A stretch of DNA of 64,000 bases from Limiplasma sp036645955 (GTDB lineage: Bacteria; Bacillota; Clostridia; Christensenellales; Aristaeellaceae), in NCBI GenBank assembly GCA_036645955.1, contig JAVXND010000001.1, positions 97,811 through 161,810 of the forward strand, read 5' to 3'. Positions 49,690 to 57,755 of the stretch are shown in pieces (positions within the stretch are counted from its first letter, which is position 1; every line of letters starts with the position of its first letter). A program made the translations under genes and the position numbers. The notes below the pieces were generated by a model. That model had not been told where the DNA came from, ran no database searches, and saw nothing but the letters and a program-made list of their open reading frames with translations.

Positions 49690-50703
49690 ATGTCGGAACA
49701 GCTCACGCCGCAAATTGAAATTCGCGGCTTAAGCAAGATTTACCCCATTCCTGGCGGCGAGGTGCAAGCGTTGCAGGACATTCACCTCAGCATTGAGAAG
49801 GGCGATATTTACGGCATTATTGGCATGAGCGGCGCGGGCAAAAGCACGCTCATCCGCTGTCTGAACCGTTTGGACACCCCCACAGAGGGGCAGATTTTCA
49901 TCGATGGTCAAAACATACTGGCCATGAACAAGCAAGAGCTTCGCCTCACACGCCGCCGCATGGCAATGATTTTTCAGCAATTTAACCTGCTCATGCAAAA
50001 AACGGTCGCACGCAACGTGCGCTACCCGCTGGAAATAGCAGGCGTGCCCAAGAAGCAAGCCAACGAGCGGGTCACGGAGCTGCTCAAAATTGTAGGGCTT
50101 GAAGAAAAAGCAAGCGCCTACCCAAGCCAATTGAGCGGCGGACAAAAGCAACGCGTAGCCATTGCACGTGCGCTGGCAAGCAATCCCGAAATGCTGCTTT
50201 GTGACGAAGCCACCAGCGCACTAGACCCCATGACCACGCAAAGCATTCTTGATTTGCTTCAAGAAATCAACCAAAAGCTTGGCATTACCGTGGTGCTCAT
50301 CACCCACGAAATGGCGGTCATTCGCCAAATCTGCAACAAGGTCGCCATTTTGGATGGCGGAAGCCTTGCCGAAAAAGGCAGTGTGGACGATGTTTTTCTC
50401 CACACCAAATCAGCGGCGGGGCGGCGGCTGTTCGGCATTCTGCCTCAGGAAGAAACCACGCCCACCGAGCCAGCGCTTCGGATTGTGTTCGACGGTGAAA
50501 CAGCAGAACAGCCCATTATCAGCCGTTTGGTAAAGGATTGCGATATGGATATCAACATCCTCTCCGCAGATATCCATCAGCTCAACCACAAGGTATACGG
50601 GCAGATGATGATTGCCCTGCCGACGGATTTGCACGAGCGCAAGCGAGCCGTGGATTATCTCACACAAGCGGGCTTGACCGTGGAGGAGGTGCATGCAGGA
50701 TGA
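49690..50703 (+). CDS. metN: methionine ABC transporter ATP-binding protein
   Basis: A 337-residue ATPase. Walker A GMSGAGKST, signature LSGGQKQRVAIARALA, Walker B MLLCDEATSALD. The C-terminal about 75 residues form an NIL ligand-sensing domain that gives feedback inhibition by methionine. ATG at 49690 has GAAAGGTG 7 bases upstream; a GTG three codons before is less likely. It overlaps metI by 4 bases. Confidence 0.94.
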   Translation: MSEQLTPQIEIRGLSKIYPIPGGEVQALQDIHLSIEKGDIYGIIGMSGAGKSTLIRCLNRLDTPTEGQIFIDGQNILAMNKQELRLTRRRMAMIFQQFNLLMQKTVARNVRYPLEIAGVPKKQANERVTELLKIVGLEEKASAYPSQLSGGQKQRVAIARALASNPEMLLCDEATSALDPMTTQSILDLLQEINQKLGITVVLITHEMAVIRQICNKVAILDGGSLAEKGSVDDVFLHTKSAAGRRLFGILPQEETTPTEPALRIVFDGETAEQPIISRLVKDCDMDINILSADIHQLNHKVYGQMMIALPTDLHERKRAVDYLTQAGLTVEEVHAG

Positions 50704-51362
50704 CTTGGAGCCAATTAGCGCCCATGCTCTGGGAAGGGCTGTTGGATACGCTGTTTATGACCATTTGGGCCAGCGTTCTTTCTTACCTGATTGGTTTGCC
50801 CCTAGGCGTGCTGCTCACCATTACCAAGCGCGGCAGCATTATGCCCATGCCCACCTTCAATTCCGTGCTAGGCTTGGTCATCAACTTTCTGCGCTCCATT
50901 CCCTTCATTATCATGCTGGCCATCCTCTTCCCCGTTACACGGGTGGTCATGGGCAAGGCGATCGGAACCGAAGCGGTCATTTTTCCCCTCATCATCAGCG
51001 CCTTCCCCTATGTGGCGCGAATGGTTGAAAACTCCTTGGAGGAAGTAGACCGCGGCATTTTGGAGGCCGCGCAGTCCATGGGCAGTACCAACACGCAAAT
51101 TGTTTTTAAGGTGCTTTTGCCCGAAGCCATTCCCTCGCTTGTCAACGGTGCCGCCATATGCATGACCACCATTTTGGCCTACACGGCCATGGCCAGTGCG
51201 GCAGGCGGCGGCGGCCTTGGCTCCATAGCCATTGTCAAAGGGCTGAACGTTCGCAAGTTCGATATCATGTACAGCGCCAGCCTGTTGCTTGTGTTGCTGG
51301 TACAGTTCATTACCGTCTTCGGCACGCGCGCTACGCGCGGCCTAGACCATAAAAGACGCTAA
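50700..51362 (+). CDS. metI: methionine ABC transporter permease
   Basis: A 220-residue permease with five helices. The coupling loop is VARMVENSLEEVDRGILEAAQSMGSTNTQIVFKVLLPEAIPSLVNG, characteristic for MetI. Start codon overlaps the metN stop (ATGA). Confidence 0.94.
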   Translation: MTWSQLAPMLWEGLLDTLFMTIWASVLSYLIGLPLGVLLTITKRGSIMPMPTFNSVLGLVINFLRSIPFIIMLAILFPVTRVVMGKAIGTEAVIFPLIISAFPYVARMVENSLEEVDRGILEAAQSMGSTNTQIVFKVLLPEAIPSLVNGAAICMTTILAYTAMASAAGGGGLGSIAIVKGLNVRKFDIMYSASLLLVLLVQFITVFGTRATRGLDHKRR

Positions 51363-51381
51363 ATTTGAAAGGAGCCTACCC

Positions 51382-52200
51382 ATGAAAAAACTACTTGCTA
51401 TCCTCTTGGTTCTGGTGCTATCCCTGTCCCTTGGTTCTGCGCTTGCCGGTGAAAAAGTTTCCGTGATTGCCACCATGAACCCCCATGCCGAAATTCTGGA
51501 GCTGGTGAAGGATGATCTGGCCGCTTTGGGCTACGATCTCGAGCTTACCGTGGTAACCGACTATGTGGTGGAAAACCCCGCCACCTCTGCGGGTGAAGTG
51601 GACGCGAACTTCTTCCAACACATCCCCTATTTGGCGGGCTACAATGCCGAGGTTTCCGAAGCAGAAAAGCTTATACCCGTTATCTTCACTCACTTTGAGC
51701 CAATGGCTATTTATGCGGGCACCAAAACCAGCCTGGACGCAATCGCTGATGGCGACCGCATTGCCATTCCCAACGACCCCGTAAACGAAAACCGCGCGCT
51801 GTTGCTTCTGCAATCCGCTGGTTTGATCAAGCTACCCGAAGGCACCACGCTTGAAAGCACCTGCACCCCCGCCGACATCGTTGAAAACACCCACAATTTG
51901 GAGCTTTTCGAAGTCAATGCAGAGCTCATTCCTGGCGTGCGCGAGGATGTAGCCTATGCAGTCATCAATGGCAACAACGCCACTTTGGTAAAGCTGATTC
52001 CCTATGTGGACGGCCTCTACACCGAAGGTGCGGACAGTGAAGCCGCCTCTGCCTATGTCAACATCGTGGTTGTGAAACCCGAAAATGCAGAAGCCGACTT
52101 TGTAAAAGCCTTGGAAAAGGTCATTTACACGCAAAAGGTCTATGACTTGATTGTAAACGCTGGCTTTGCGCCCACCTTTGAAGTTCCTGCCGCGCAATAA
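51382..52200 (+). CDS. metQ: methionine-binding protein, NlpA family, without lipobox
   Basis: A 272-residue receptor. The body has the NlpA features VIATMNPHAEILELVKDDL, ANFFQHIPYLAGYN, RIAIPNDPVNENRALLLLQSAGLI and DVAYAVINGNNA. The signal peptide MKKLLAILLVLVLSLSLGSALAGEK has no cysteine near its end, although MetQ in Gram-positive cells is normally a lipoprotein. Cleavage by signal peptidase I after SALA is likely, so the anchoring of the receptor is unclear. RBS AAAGGAG precedes the ATG. Confidence 0.92.
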   Translation: MKKLLAILLVLVLSLSLGSALAGEKVSVIATMNPHAEILELVKDDLAALGYDLELTVVTDYVVENPATSAGEVDANFFQHIPYLAGYNAEVSEAEKLIPVIFTHFEPMAIYAGTKTSLDAIADGDRIAIPNDPVNENRALLLLQSAGLIKLPEGTTLESTCTPADIVENTHNLELFEVNAELIPGVREDVAYAVINGNNATLVKLIPYVDGLYTEGADSEAASAYVNIVVVKPENAEADFVKALEKVIYTQKVYDLIVNAGFAPTFEVPAAQ

Positions 52201-52219
52201 CCCATAAATCATTGCAACT

Positions 52220-52260
52220 GGAACAGCCGCATCCCTCAGGGACGCGGCTGTTCCGTTTTT
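52220..52260 (+). terminator. terminator of the metNIQ operon
   Basis: An 11-bp perfect stem (52220-52230 with 52244-52254) extended by an inner TCCC/GGGA pairing, followed by GTTTTT. Confidence 0.9.
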
Positions 52261-53365
52261 ATTTCAGCGTGCATGCCACCACCGCATAGCCGAGGTTGTC
52301 CAGGCTGGCATCCAAAATTGCGTTTTCAGGCACCATAAACTCCACATGCGTTTCCTTCATAGGTTCGCAAAGGATGATGTAGCGCAGCTTCCCATCCAGC
52401 TTGATGCTTAGCTTGCGCTTTTGATGCAGGAGCGCCAAATAGCTTTCAAAGTCCAAATCAAGGTAGGTCATGGCGGTTGCATGCGCCGCACCAATCAGGC
52501 GAAAGCGATACGCCCGCGAGCCTGCGGCATTGGGATGCGGACGGATAAAACCGTAGCGCCAAGCCGTTTGAAGCAGTGCGCGGCCTTGCGGCGTGTCCCC
52601 CAAGGCGCGTTCATCAGGCGCTGTCGCTCCGTTTGTGCTAAGCAGGATTTCAACCGTGTACTCCTGCTGCATTTCACCCATGCTGGGCGCATCGGTAAGA
52701 AGCCGTGTTTGAACCATTGCCTCTTTGAGGGGCATGCGCTTTGCAAAGGCGCGAAACTGCTCCAGCTGTGCCTCGCATTGCTCCGCAGGGCTTTGGGTAC
52801 CCCTCCAAATTGCCAGCCCCCCAATGCCGCGCCCGCGCAGTGCAGAAAACAGGGTTTGAAGCGCCGTGATGGTTTCGCGCCCGCTTTTCAAGCTCAAATC
52901 CCCCACAGGCACCATGCCCTTGCCGTAAGTGGCAATGCTCAAGGTGTTGGGCGCGGGCACCCCGCGAGGCATAGGGTGCGCCTCATTCATTACAAGAAGC
53001 TTTCCGCGCAAAAGCTGCTCCCGCGTATAGGTTTGAGAACGGTAGCTGCATTCAAACGGAACCGCGTAGCTGATGGCATTGACACTGCGCACTGGCTTTG
53101 CGGGCAAATCTGTATGCGTATGTGCCTCAGGATAGGCGAGAGGCGCTTCCGCCGCAGGCACCAGCACAGGCATAAACAACGCCACCGTGAAGGACAGCAA
53201 CAGCAAAAAGGCGTGAAAGGAACGGTCCTGTACAAGGGTTTTTCGGCGTGCCTGCACAAGCATGCATTGTGCGCCCCAGCAGTGGGAGGAGCTCTTGGCT
53301 TCTTTTTCCATTTTGATGCTATGCTTTCGCCATTCACGTTCGGTCATCACACCGGAATTGTTCAT
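52259..53365 (-). CDS. degenerate VanY/M15B-like membrane protein (probable pseudoenzyme)
   Basis: A 368-residue protein with a basic cytosolic N-terminus, one membrane helix at about 50-71 and an extracytoplasmic domain. The layout follows D-Ala-D-Ala carboxypeptidases: LLVMNEAHPMP (123-133), IWRGTQSPAEQ in place of the SGYRSYxxQ motif (185-196), GEMQQEYTVE in place of SEHQTGLAVD (230-239), YGFIRPHP (271-278) and YRFRLIG in place of EPWHFRYVG (286-292). All three zinc ligands are lost (His to Met, Asp to Glu, His to Arg). About 55 extra residues follow. The ATG at 53365 has GGGGGGTG 5 bases upstream. It could bind peptidoglycan or another protein. The assignment is from motif alignment by eye. 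Confidence 0.6.
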   Translation of the reverse strand: MNNSGVMTEREWRKHSIKMEKEAKSSSHCWGAQCMLVQARRKTLVQDRSFHAFLLLLSFTVALFMPVLVPAAEAPLAYPEAHTHTDLPAKPVRSVNAISYAVPFECSYRSQTYTREQLLRGKLLVMNEAHPMPRGVPAPNTLSIATYGKGMVPVGDLSLKSGRETITALQTLFSALRGRGIGGLAIWRGTQSPAEQCEAQLEQFRAFAKRMPLKEAMVQTRLLTDAPSMGEMQQEYTVEILLSTNGATAPDERALGDTPQGRALLQTAWRYGFIRPHPNAAGSRAYRFRLIGAAHATAMTYLDLDFESYLALLHQKRKLSIKLDGKLRYIILCEPMKETHVEFMVPENAILDASLDNLGYAVVACTLK

Positions 53366-53565
53366 GGGCACCCCCCCTTCACAGCGGTTACCGCGCCATT
53401 GCACGCCATGGCTTGCTTTGAGCATAGCGTAACCGCAGTGAGGGGAAAGTATGCAAGCATGCGATAGCGGCAGGATTTTGCCCATCACTCTTTGCCCACA
53501 ATACTGCGCTCCCCTTCATTCGTCCCCATCCAAAACACTGCCATCCTCCCCTATTTACGCATCCA

Positions 53566-53598
53566 AAAAGCCGCCCCGTTTTTTTCAAACGAGGCGGC
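53566..53598 (-). terminator. terminator of the glpA-like operon
   Basis: On the minus strand a 12-bp stem with one mismatch (53587-53598 with 53570-53581) is followed by CTTTTT. It lies 25 bases after the DUF1667 stop codon. Confidence 0.8.
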
Positions 53599-53622
53599 CA
53601 AATTCATTTTTTTCAGTTACGT

Positions 53623-53976
53623 TTACTCCACGCTCTTGGTAGCAATCACGTCTACGCCCGTGCCGCAAACATCCGCGCAAAGCACCTGCCCCATTTGAAC
53701 GGGTGCTTGTACGTTTAGCTCCCCAAGCTTTTTCATACAATTAAAAATTTGATTCTTGGGAATGGGTGTGCGCGTTTTTGCACTCACTGGGATTTTGCGA
53801 TTCACCAGCGCAACCACCGCCGTCACCATGCGAAGCGGCGCTACGCATTCCTGTTTGGCATAGGTCAAGCCGCGGTTACAGCTATTGCCCGCAACGCTTT
53901 GCACTTCCCCATTTTCCACCGCAACCTGCATACGGCAGCCAACGGGGCAGTTGATACATGTGATCAAATGTTCCAT
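53623..53976 (-). CDS. DUF1667 cysteine-rich protein of the GlpABC-type cluster
   Basis: A 117-residue protein with eight Cys, including CINCPVGC at the N-terminus and CNRGLTYAKQEC, the DUF1667 pattern that may bind iron-sulphur. PLRMVTAVV and FNCMKKLGELNVQAPVQMGQVLCADVCGTGVDVIAT are family motifs. It follows the two flavoprotein genes and likely is an electron-transfer subunit. Confidence 0.87.
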   Translation of the reverse strand: MEHLITCINCPVGCRMQVAVENGEVQSVAGNSCNRGLTYAKQECVAPLRMVTAVVALVNRKIPVSAKTRTPIPKNQIFNCMKKLGELNVQAPVQMGQVLCADVCGTGVDVIATKSVE

Positions 53977-53987
53977 AGTTCCTCCTC

Positions 53988-55271
53988 TTACTTTTCAATG
54001 CAAACAGTCACATTTTCACCGCTCAACGCTTTCACCTGCTCGGGTCCTAGCGTCAGCTCCGCCATTTCACCCGGCGTTAAAATCCGTTTTTTCTGCTTGA
54101 GCACTTCGCGTTCCCCATCCAGCACGCGCACGGTCGCATTTTCATACACGGCGGCAGGGCGGAACATCACCTGTACGGGCTGTGCTTCGCCGTTTGGCAC
54201 CAATAAACGCTGAGGCACCACGCCGCGCACGCCATTGCCATCAATCAGGTTCACTTGCTTGCCCTCGCGCTTTTTGCCCTGAACATAATCGGCGGCGGCT
54301 TTGCCCGCCTTGAAGCTTTCCGCACTCACAAAGTCAACCAAATCATGTACATGCAGTACATTTCCGCAAGCAAAAATGCCCGGCTGGCTGGTTTGAAGGC
54401 TGTCATCCACCAACGCACCCTGCGTAAGCGGGGACAGCTCCACATTGGCTTGCTGGCTTAATTCGTTTTCCGGAATCAGCCCAACAGATAAAAGCAAAGT
54501 ATCGCAATCAAAATGTTTTTCCGTGCCTGCTATGGGCATGCGGTTTTCATCCACCTGTGCCACCGTTACCCCCGACAAGCGCTCGCGGCCTTCAATGTCC
54601 GTCACGGTATGGCTGAGCAGCAACGGAATGTCATAATCCTGCAAGCACTGCACAATGTTGCGGTTCAAGCCGCCTGAATATGGCATTAATTCCACGCAAG
54701 CCAGCACCTTCGCGCCTTGCAAGGTCATGCGCCGCGCCATAATCAGCCCAATATCGCCGCTGCCCAAAATGACCACGCGGGTACCGGGCATATAGCCTTC
54801 CAAATTCACAAACTTTTGCGCAGTGCCTGCGGAGTAAATGCCCGCACAGCGCGTGCCGGGCGTAGCCAATGCGCCGCGCGGGCGTTCGCGGCAGCCCATG
54901 GCCAGCACAATCGCGCCCGCCTCAAAAAGCTGTAAGCCGCGTTCCTTGCTGATGGCGGTTACAAAACGCTCTTCATCCACGCTAAGCACCGTAGTGCCGC
55001 AACGCACATCAATGCCCAATTCCTTCACACGGTCAATATCACGCTGGGCATACTCGGGGCCTGTCAGCTCTTCCTTAAAGCGGTGCAAGCCAAACCCGTT
55101 ATGAATGCACTGTCGGAGTATCCCCCCCATGTTTTGCTCGCGCTCCAGCACCAGCAGGTTTTCAACGCCCGCTTCACGTGCCGCAGTCGCCGCCGCCAAA
55201 CCAGCGGGGCCTGCGCCAATAATCAGCACATCCACATATTGAACCTGTCCTCTTAATTCGTTGCTCAACAT
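53988..55271 (-). CDS. FAD-dependent pyridine-nucleotide oxidoreductase, GlpB-like partner
   Basis: A 427-residue flavoprotein. FAD-binding VDVLIIGAGPAGLAAATAAREAG at the N-terminus, NAD-type Rossmann VVILGSGDIGLIMARRMTLQGAKV in the middle, and GIFACGNVLHVHDLVDFVSAESFKAGKAAADYV before a C-terminal extension. It acts with the GlpA-like subunit to pass electrons from the substrate. It starts 1 base after the upstream gene ends. Confidence 0.87.
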   Translation of the reverse strand: MLSNELRGQVQYVDVLIIGAGPAGLAAATAAREAGVENLLVLEREQNMGGILRQCIHNGFGLHRFKEELTGPEYAQRDIDRVKELGIDVRCGTTVLSVDEERFVTAISKERGLQLFEAGAIVLAMGCRERPRGALATPGTRCAGIYSAGTAQKFVNLEGYMPGTRVVILGSGDIGLIMARRMTLQGAKVLACVELMPYSGGLNRNIVQCLQDYDIPLLLSHTVTDIEGRERLSGVTVAQVDENRMPIAGTEKHFDCDTLLLSVGLIPENELSQQANVELSPLTQGALVDDSLQTSQPGIFACGNVLHVHDLVDFVSAESFKAGKAAADYVQGKKREGKQVNLIDGNGVRGVVPQRLLVPNGEAQPVQVMFRPAAVYENATVRVLDGEREVLKQKKRILTPGEMAELTLGPEQVKALSGENVTVCIEK

Positions 55272-55272
55272 A

Positions 55273-56727
55273 TTATCGCTCCCCCTTATGGGCGGCTTGG
55301 GCGATGGTGCCTACCAGCAGTTGGCTTTCGCCGCCGCATTTGGTTACCTCTGTGGGGTCGATGCCCAGCTCCTCGGACAAAATTTCCAATACGCGCGGAC
55401 TGCAAAACCCGCCCTGACAACGCCCCATGCCTGCACGGGTGCGCCGCTTGACCGCATCAATGGTTTTGGCTCCCACGGGGCGGCGAATGGCCGCGCGGAT
55501 TTCCGCCTCCGTCACCTGCTCACAGCGGCATACCAGCGCCCCGTATTCAGGGTCGCGTGCAACCGCCTCGGCGCGTTCTTCGGTGCTCATGCCGCAAAAG
55601 GGCTTTTCACGTTTGGGCGCAGGCAGCCATTCTGCCTTCTCCGTTAAGCCGTTTTCCTCTGCAATTTGCGCAACCAGCATTTTTGCAATGGCTGGCGCGG
55701 CAGACAAGCCGGGGCTTTCAATGCCAACGGTTTCATAGGCTCCTTTTACGCCCTCTGTTGCACCAATGATAAAATCGCCGTTTTCCTCATGCGCACGCAT
55801 GCCCGCAAAGGTGGTAACCACACCGCGCAGGTTTTCTCGAGGCCAAGTGAGCTTGACCGCATTGCTCACCAGCTTGAGCGCCTCCGCCGTGGTGGAAACG
55901 TCGCTTCCGTCCTCCACATCAATGGCGGAGGGGCCTAGCAATAGGTTGCCATGTACCGTTGGGCTGACCAGCACGCCCTTGCCCATTTTGGATGGGGTTT
56001 GAAACAATGTCATGCCAAAAAGCATTGGCTTTTGATGATCCAGCAAATAATATTCACCCTTGCGCGGGATGACATTCAACCGATGCTCGCTTAGCATGTT
56101 GTGTAGCTTTGCAGAGTTGACCCCCGCGCAATTCACCACAATTTTCGCTTGCATTTCGCCCTGAGAGGTGGAAAGAATAAAGCCGTCCTCCTCCTTGCGA
56201 ATTTCTGAAACCACTGTATTCAAGCTGAACTGCACCCCATTGACCGCCGCGTGATCAGCAAGGGCGCAGGTGAGCTCATAGGGGCTGACAAGGCCGCTGG
56301 TGGGTATATGCAATGCGCACAGTACCGCAGGGCTTACGTTGGGTTCCAACGCCAGAATTTCATCGTGCTCCAAAATGCGCAGCTCTTCCACGCCATTTTG
56401 AATGCCTTGCTCATACAGCTGACCAATGGTTGCACGATCCTGCTCAGAAAAACCAAGCACAAGCGCACCAGGCCTGCCATAGGGCGCATCTACCTCCGCG
56501 CATAAGGCAGGATAAGCCTTTGCGCCTTCTACGTTCAGCTTTGCTTTCAGGGAACCGGGCTTTGCATCGTAACCCGCATGCACAATGCCGCTGTTGGCCT
56601 TGCTAGCGCCCTCTGCCACATCAGCACCCGCCTCCAGCACTGCGACGCTCGCGTTCAAACGCGATAAAAGCCTTGCGACCGCGCAGCCGACTACACCGCC
56701 ACCAATGATCAAAATATCCTTCTTCAA
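55273..56727 (-). CDS. anaerobic glycerol-3-phosphate dehydrogenase-like FAD oxidoreductase with [2Fe-2S] domain
   Basis: A 484-residue DAO-type flavoprotein. ILIIGGGVVGCAVARLLSRL binds FAD. Residues about 400-460 form a BFD-like [2Fe-2S] domain with CRCEQVTEAEIRAAI and GMGRCQGGFC. This corresponds to GlpA-type proteins, which oxidise glycerol-3-phosphate, but related members oxidise other hydroxy acids. It is first of a three-gene operon with a promoter just upstream. Confidence 0.85.
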   Translation of the reverse strand: MKKDILIIGGGVVGCAVARLLSRLNASVAVLEAGADVAEGASKANSGIVHAGYDAKPGSLKAKLNVEGAKAYPALCAEVDAPYGRPGALVLGFSEQDRATIGQLYEQGIQNGVEELRILEHDEILALEPNVSPAVLCALHIPTSGLVSPYELTCALADHAAVNGVQFSLNTVVSEIRKEEDGFILSTSQGEMQAKIVVNCAGVNSAKLHNMLSEHRLNVIPRKGEYYLLDHQKPMLFGMTLFQTPSKMGKGVLVSPTVHGNLLLGPSAIDVEDGSDVSTTAEALKLVSNAVKLTWPRENLRGVVTTFAGMRAHEENGDFIIGATEGVKGAYETVGIESPGLSAAPAIAKMLVAQIAEENGLTEKAEWLPAPKREKPFCGMSTEERAEAVARDPEYGALVCRCEQVTEAEIRAAIRRPVGAKTIDAVKRRTRAGMGRCQGGFCSPRVLEILSEELGIDPTEVTKCGGESQLLVGTIAQAAHKGER

Positions 56728-56774
56728 TCCGAACCCTCCATAGCCGTTGTGGCGCTTATGCGCCTTGGACTACT

Positions 56775-56803
56775 ATTTTAGCATGATTTCAGCAAAATGA
56801 CCA
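56775..56803 (-). promoter_or_regulatory. promoter of the glpA-like operon
   Basis: On the minus strand TGGTCA (56798-56803), 17 bases, TAAAAT (56775-56780) with an extended TG. About 48 bases before the start codon. Confidence 0.6.
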
Positions 56804-56820
56804 TCCGTTTGACAACGTTT

Positions 56821-57558
56821 TCACGAAATCTCTTGTACCTGCGCAAGCTCGCGGATGATCTCATACGCCATGTACAGCCCCGCAACCGCTGGCACAAAGC
56901 TCACAGACCCGGGGGCATTGCGCATTGTTTCCGCTAGCTCCGTCTTTTCGCGGGGTAGAGGCGTGATCGCCGGCTCCGTTGAATACACGCAGCGCAAGGC
57001 AGTCAAGCCGCGTTTGCGCAGCTCGCGGCGCATCACACGGCACAGCGGACAGCCAGCGGTATCAAACAAATCCCCAATGCAAATCAAGGTGGGGTTCAAG
57101 CGATTGCCCATGCCCATGCAGGAAAGCAGGGGTATGCCCCGTGCTTGACAGGTTTCAGCCAAATCCAGCTTAGCCGAAACCGTATCGATGGCATCGGCCA
57201 CATAGGAACAATCCGCCGGTATTTCCACAGGGCTTTGCGGAAGATAAAACGCGTTGATCGCGTCGATTTCTGCATCGGGCGCTATGTCCTGTAAGCGCTG
57301 AAGTACCACCTCTGTTTTGAGCCTGCCAATGGTGCTTGAAAGTGCAGGAAGCTGCCGATTGAGGTTGGAAACGGCAACCGTATCACTATCCACAAGGGTC
57401 AAATGTCCAATGCCCCCGCGTGCAAGCGCCTCTGCCGCATAACTGCCCACGCCGCCTAAGCCAAAGAGCATCACATGGGCATTGCGAAGCTTTTCAAGCT
57501 GTTCGTCGCAAAGCAACAGCGCTGTTCTGCTCAAGCGTTCCTCACGGGTTGGTTGCAT
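56821..57558 (-). CDS. tcdA: tRNA threonylcarbamoyladenosine dehydratase (TcdA), ThiF/E1-like
   Basis: A 245-residue adenylating enzyme that cyclises t6A to ct6A in tRNA. VMLFGLGGVGSYAAEALARGGIG binds ATP; LVDSDTVAVSNLNRQLPAL is the E1-like segment; GCPLCRVMRRELRKRG and VPAVAGLYMAYEII are TcdA-like. RBS GGGAGGA precedes the ATG. Other E1-like roles are less likely because of length and these motifs. Confidence 0.86.
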   Translation of the reverse strand: MQPTREERLSRTALLLCDEQLEKLRNAHVMLFGLGGVGSYAAEALARGGIGHLTLVDSDTVAVSNLNRQLPALSSTIGRLKTEVVLQRLQDIAPDAEIDAINAFYLPQSPVEIPADCSYVADAIDTVSAKLDLAETCQARGIPLLSCMGMGNRLNPTLICIGDLFDTAGCPLCRVMRRELRKRGLTALRCVYSTEPAITPLPREKTELAETMRNAPGSVSFVPAVAGLYMAYEIIRELAQVQEIS

Positions 57559-57706
57559 GGTGAAATCCTCCCTATTGTTTGCATCGCTTTAACCTGCTCA
57601 CATGCTACGGTACGGATGGCAAAACCATTATACTTGTTTGCACAATGGCGGTCAAGCGCATGAACAGCCCGCATTCGTGAAGCCTCCATGCGCCAACGCA
57701 AATAAC

Positions 57707-57739
57707 AAAAAGAGCCAAACTATGCAGTCGGCTCTTTTT
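57707..57739. terminator. terminator after the repeat-rich secreted protein gene
   Basis: AAAAAGAGCC (57707-57716) pairs with GGCTCTTTTT (57730-57739), 10 bp perfect, loop 13. Its A and T flanks allow action on both strands. Confidence 0.82.
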
Positions 57740-57755
57740 GCAATGAGTCTTCTAT

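Noticed and set aside
49533..49718. A 61-codon frame overlapping the Met/Cys leader, terminator and metN start
   Set aside because: It runs through the terminator and has no ribosome-binding site. The shorter leader ORF has a far better start and a meaningful composition.
52421..53467. A long plus-strand open frame of about 348 codons opposite the VanY-like gene
   Set aside because: Its translation is rich in Arg, His, Cys and Gln with no domain pattern, and the minus-strand frame has the membrane helix, ribosome-binding site and M15-like motifs.
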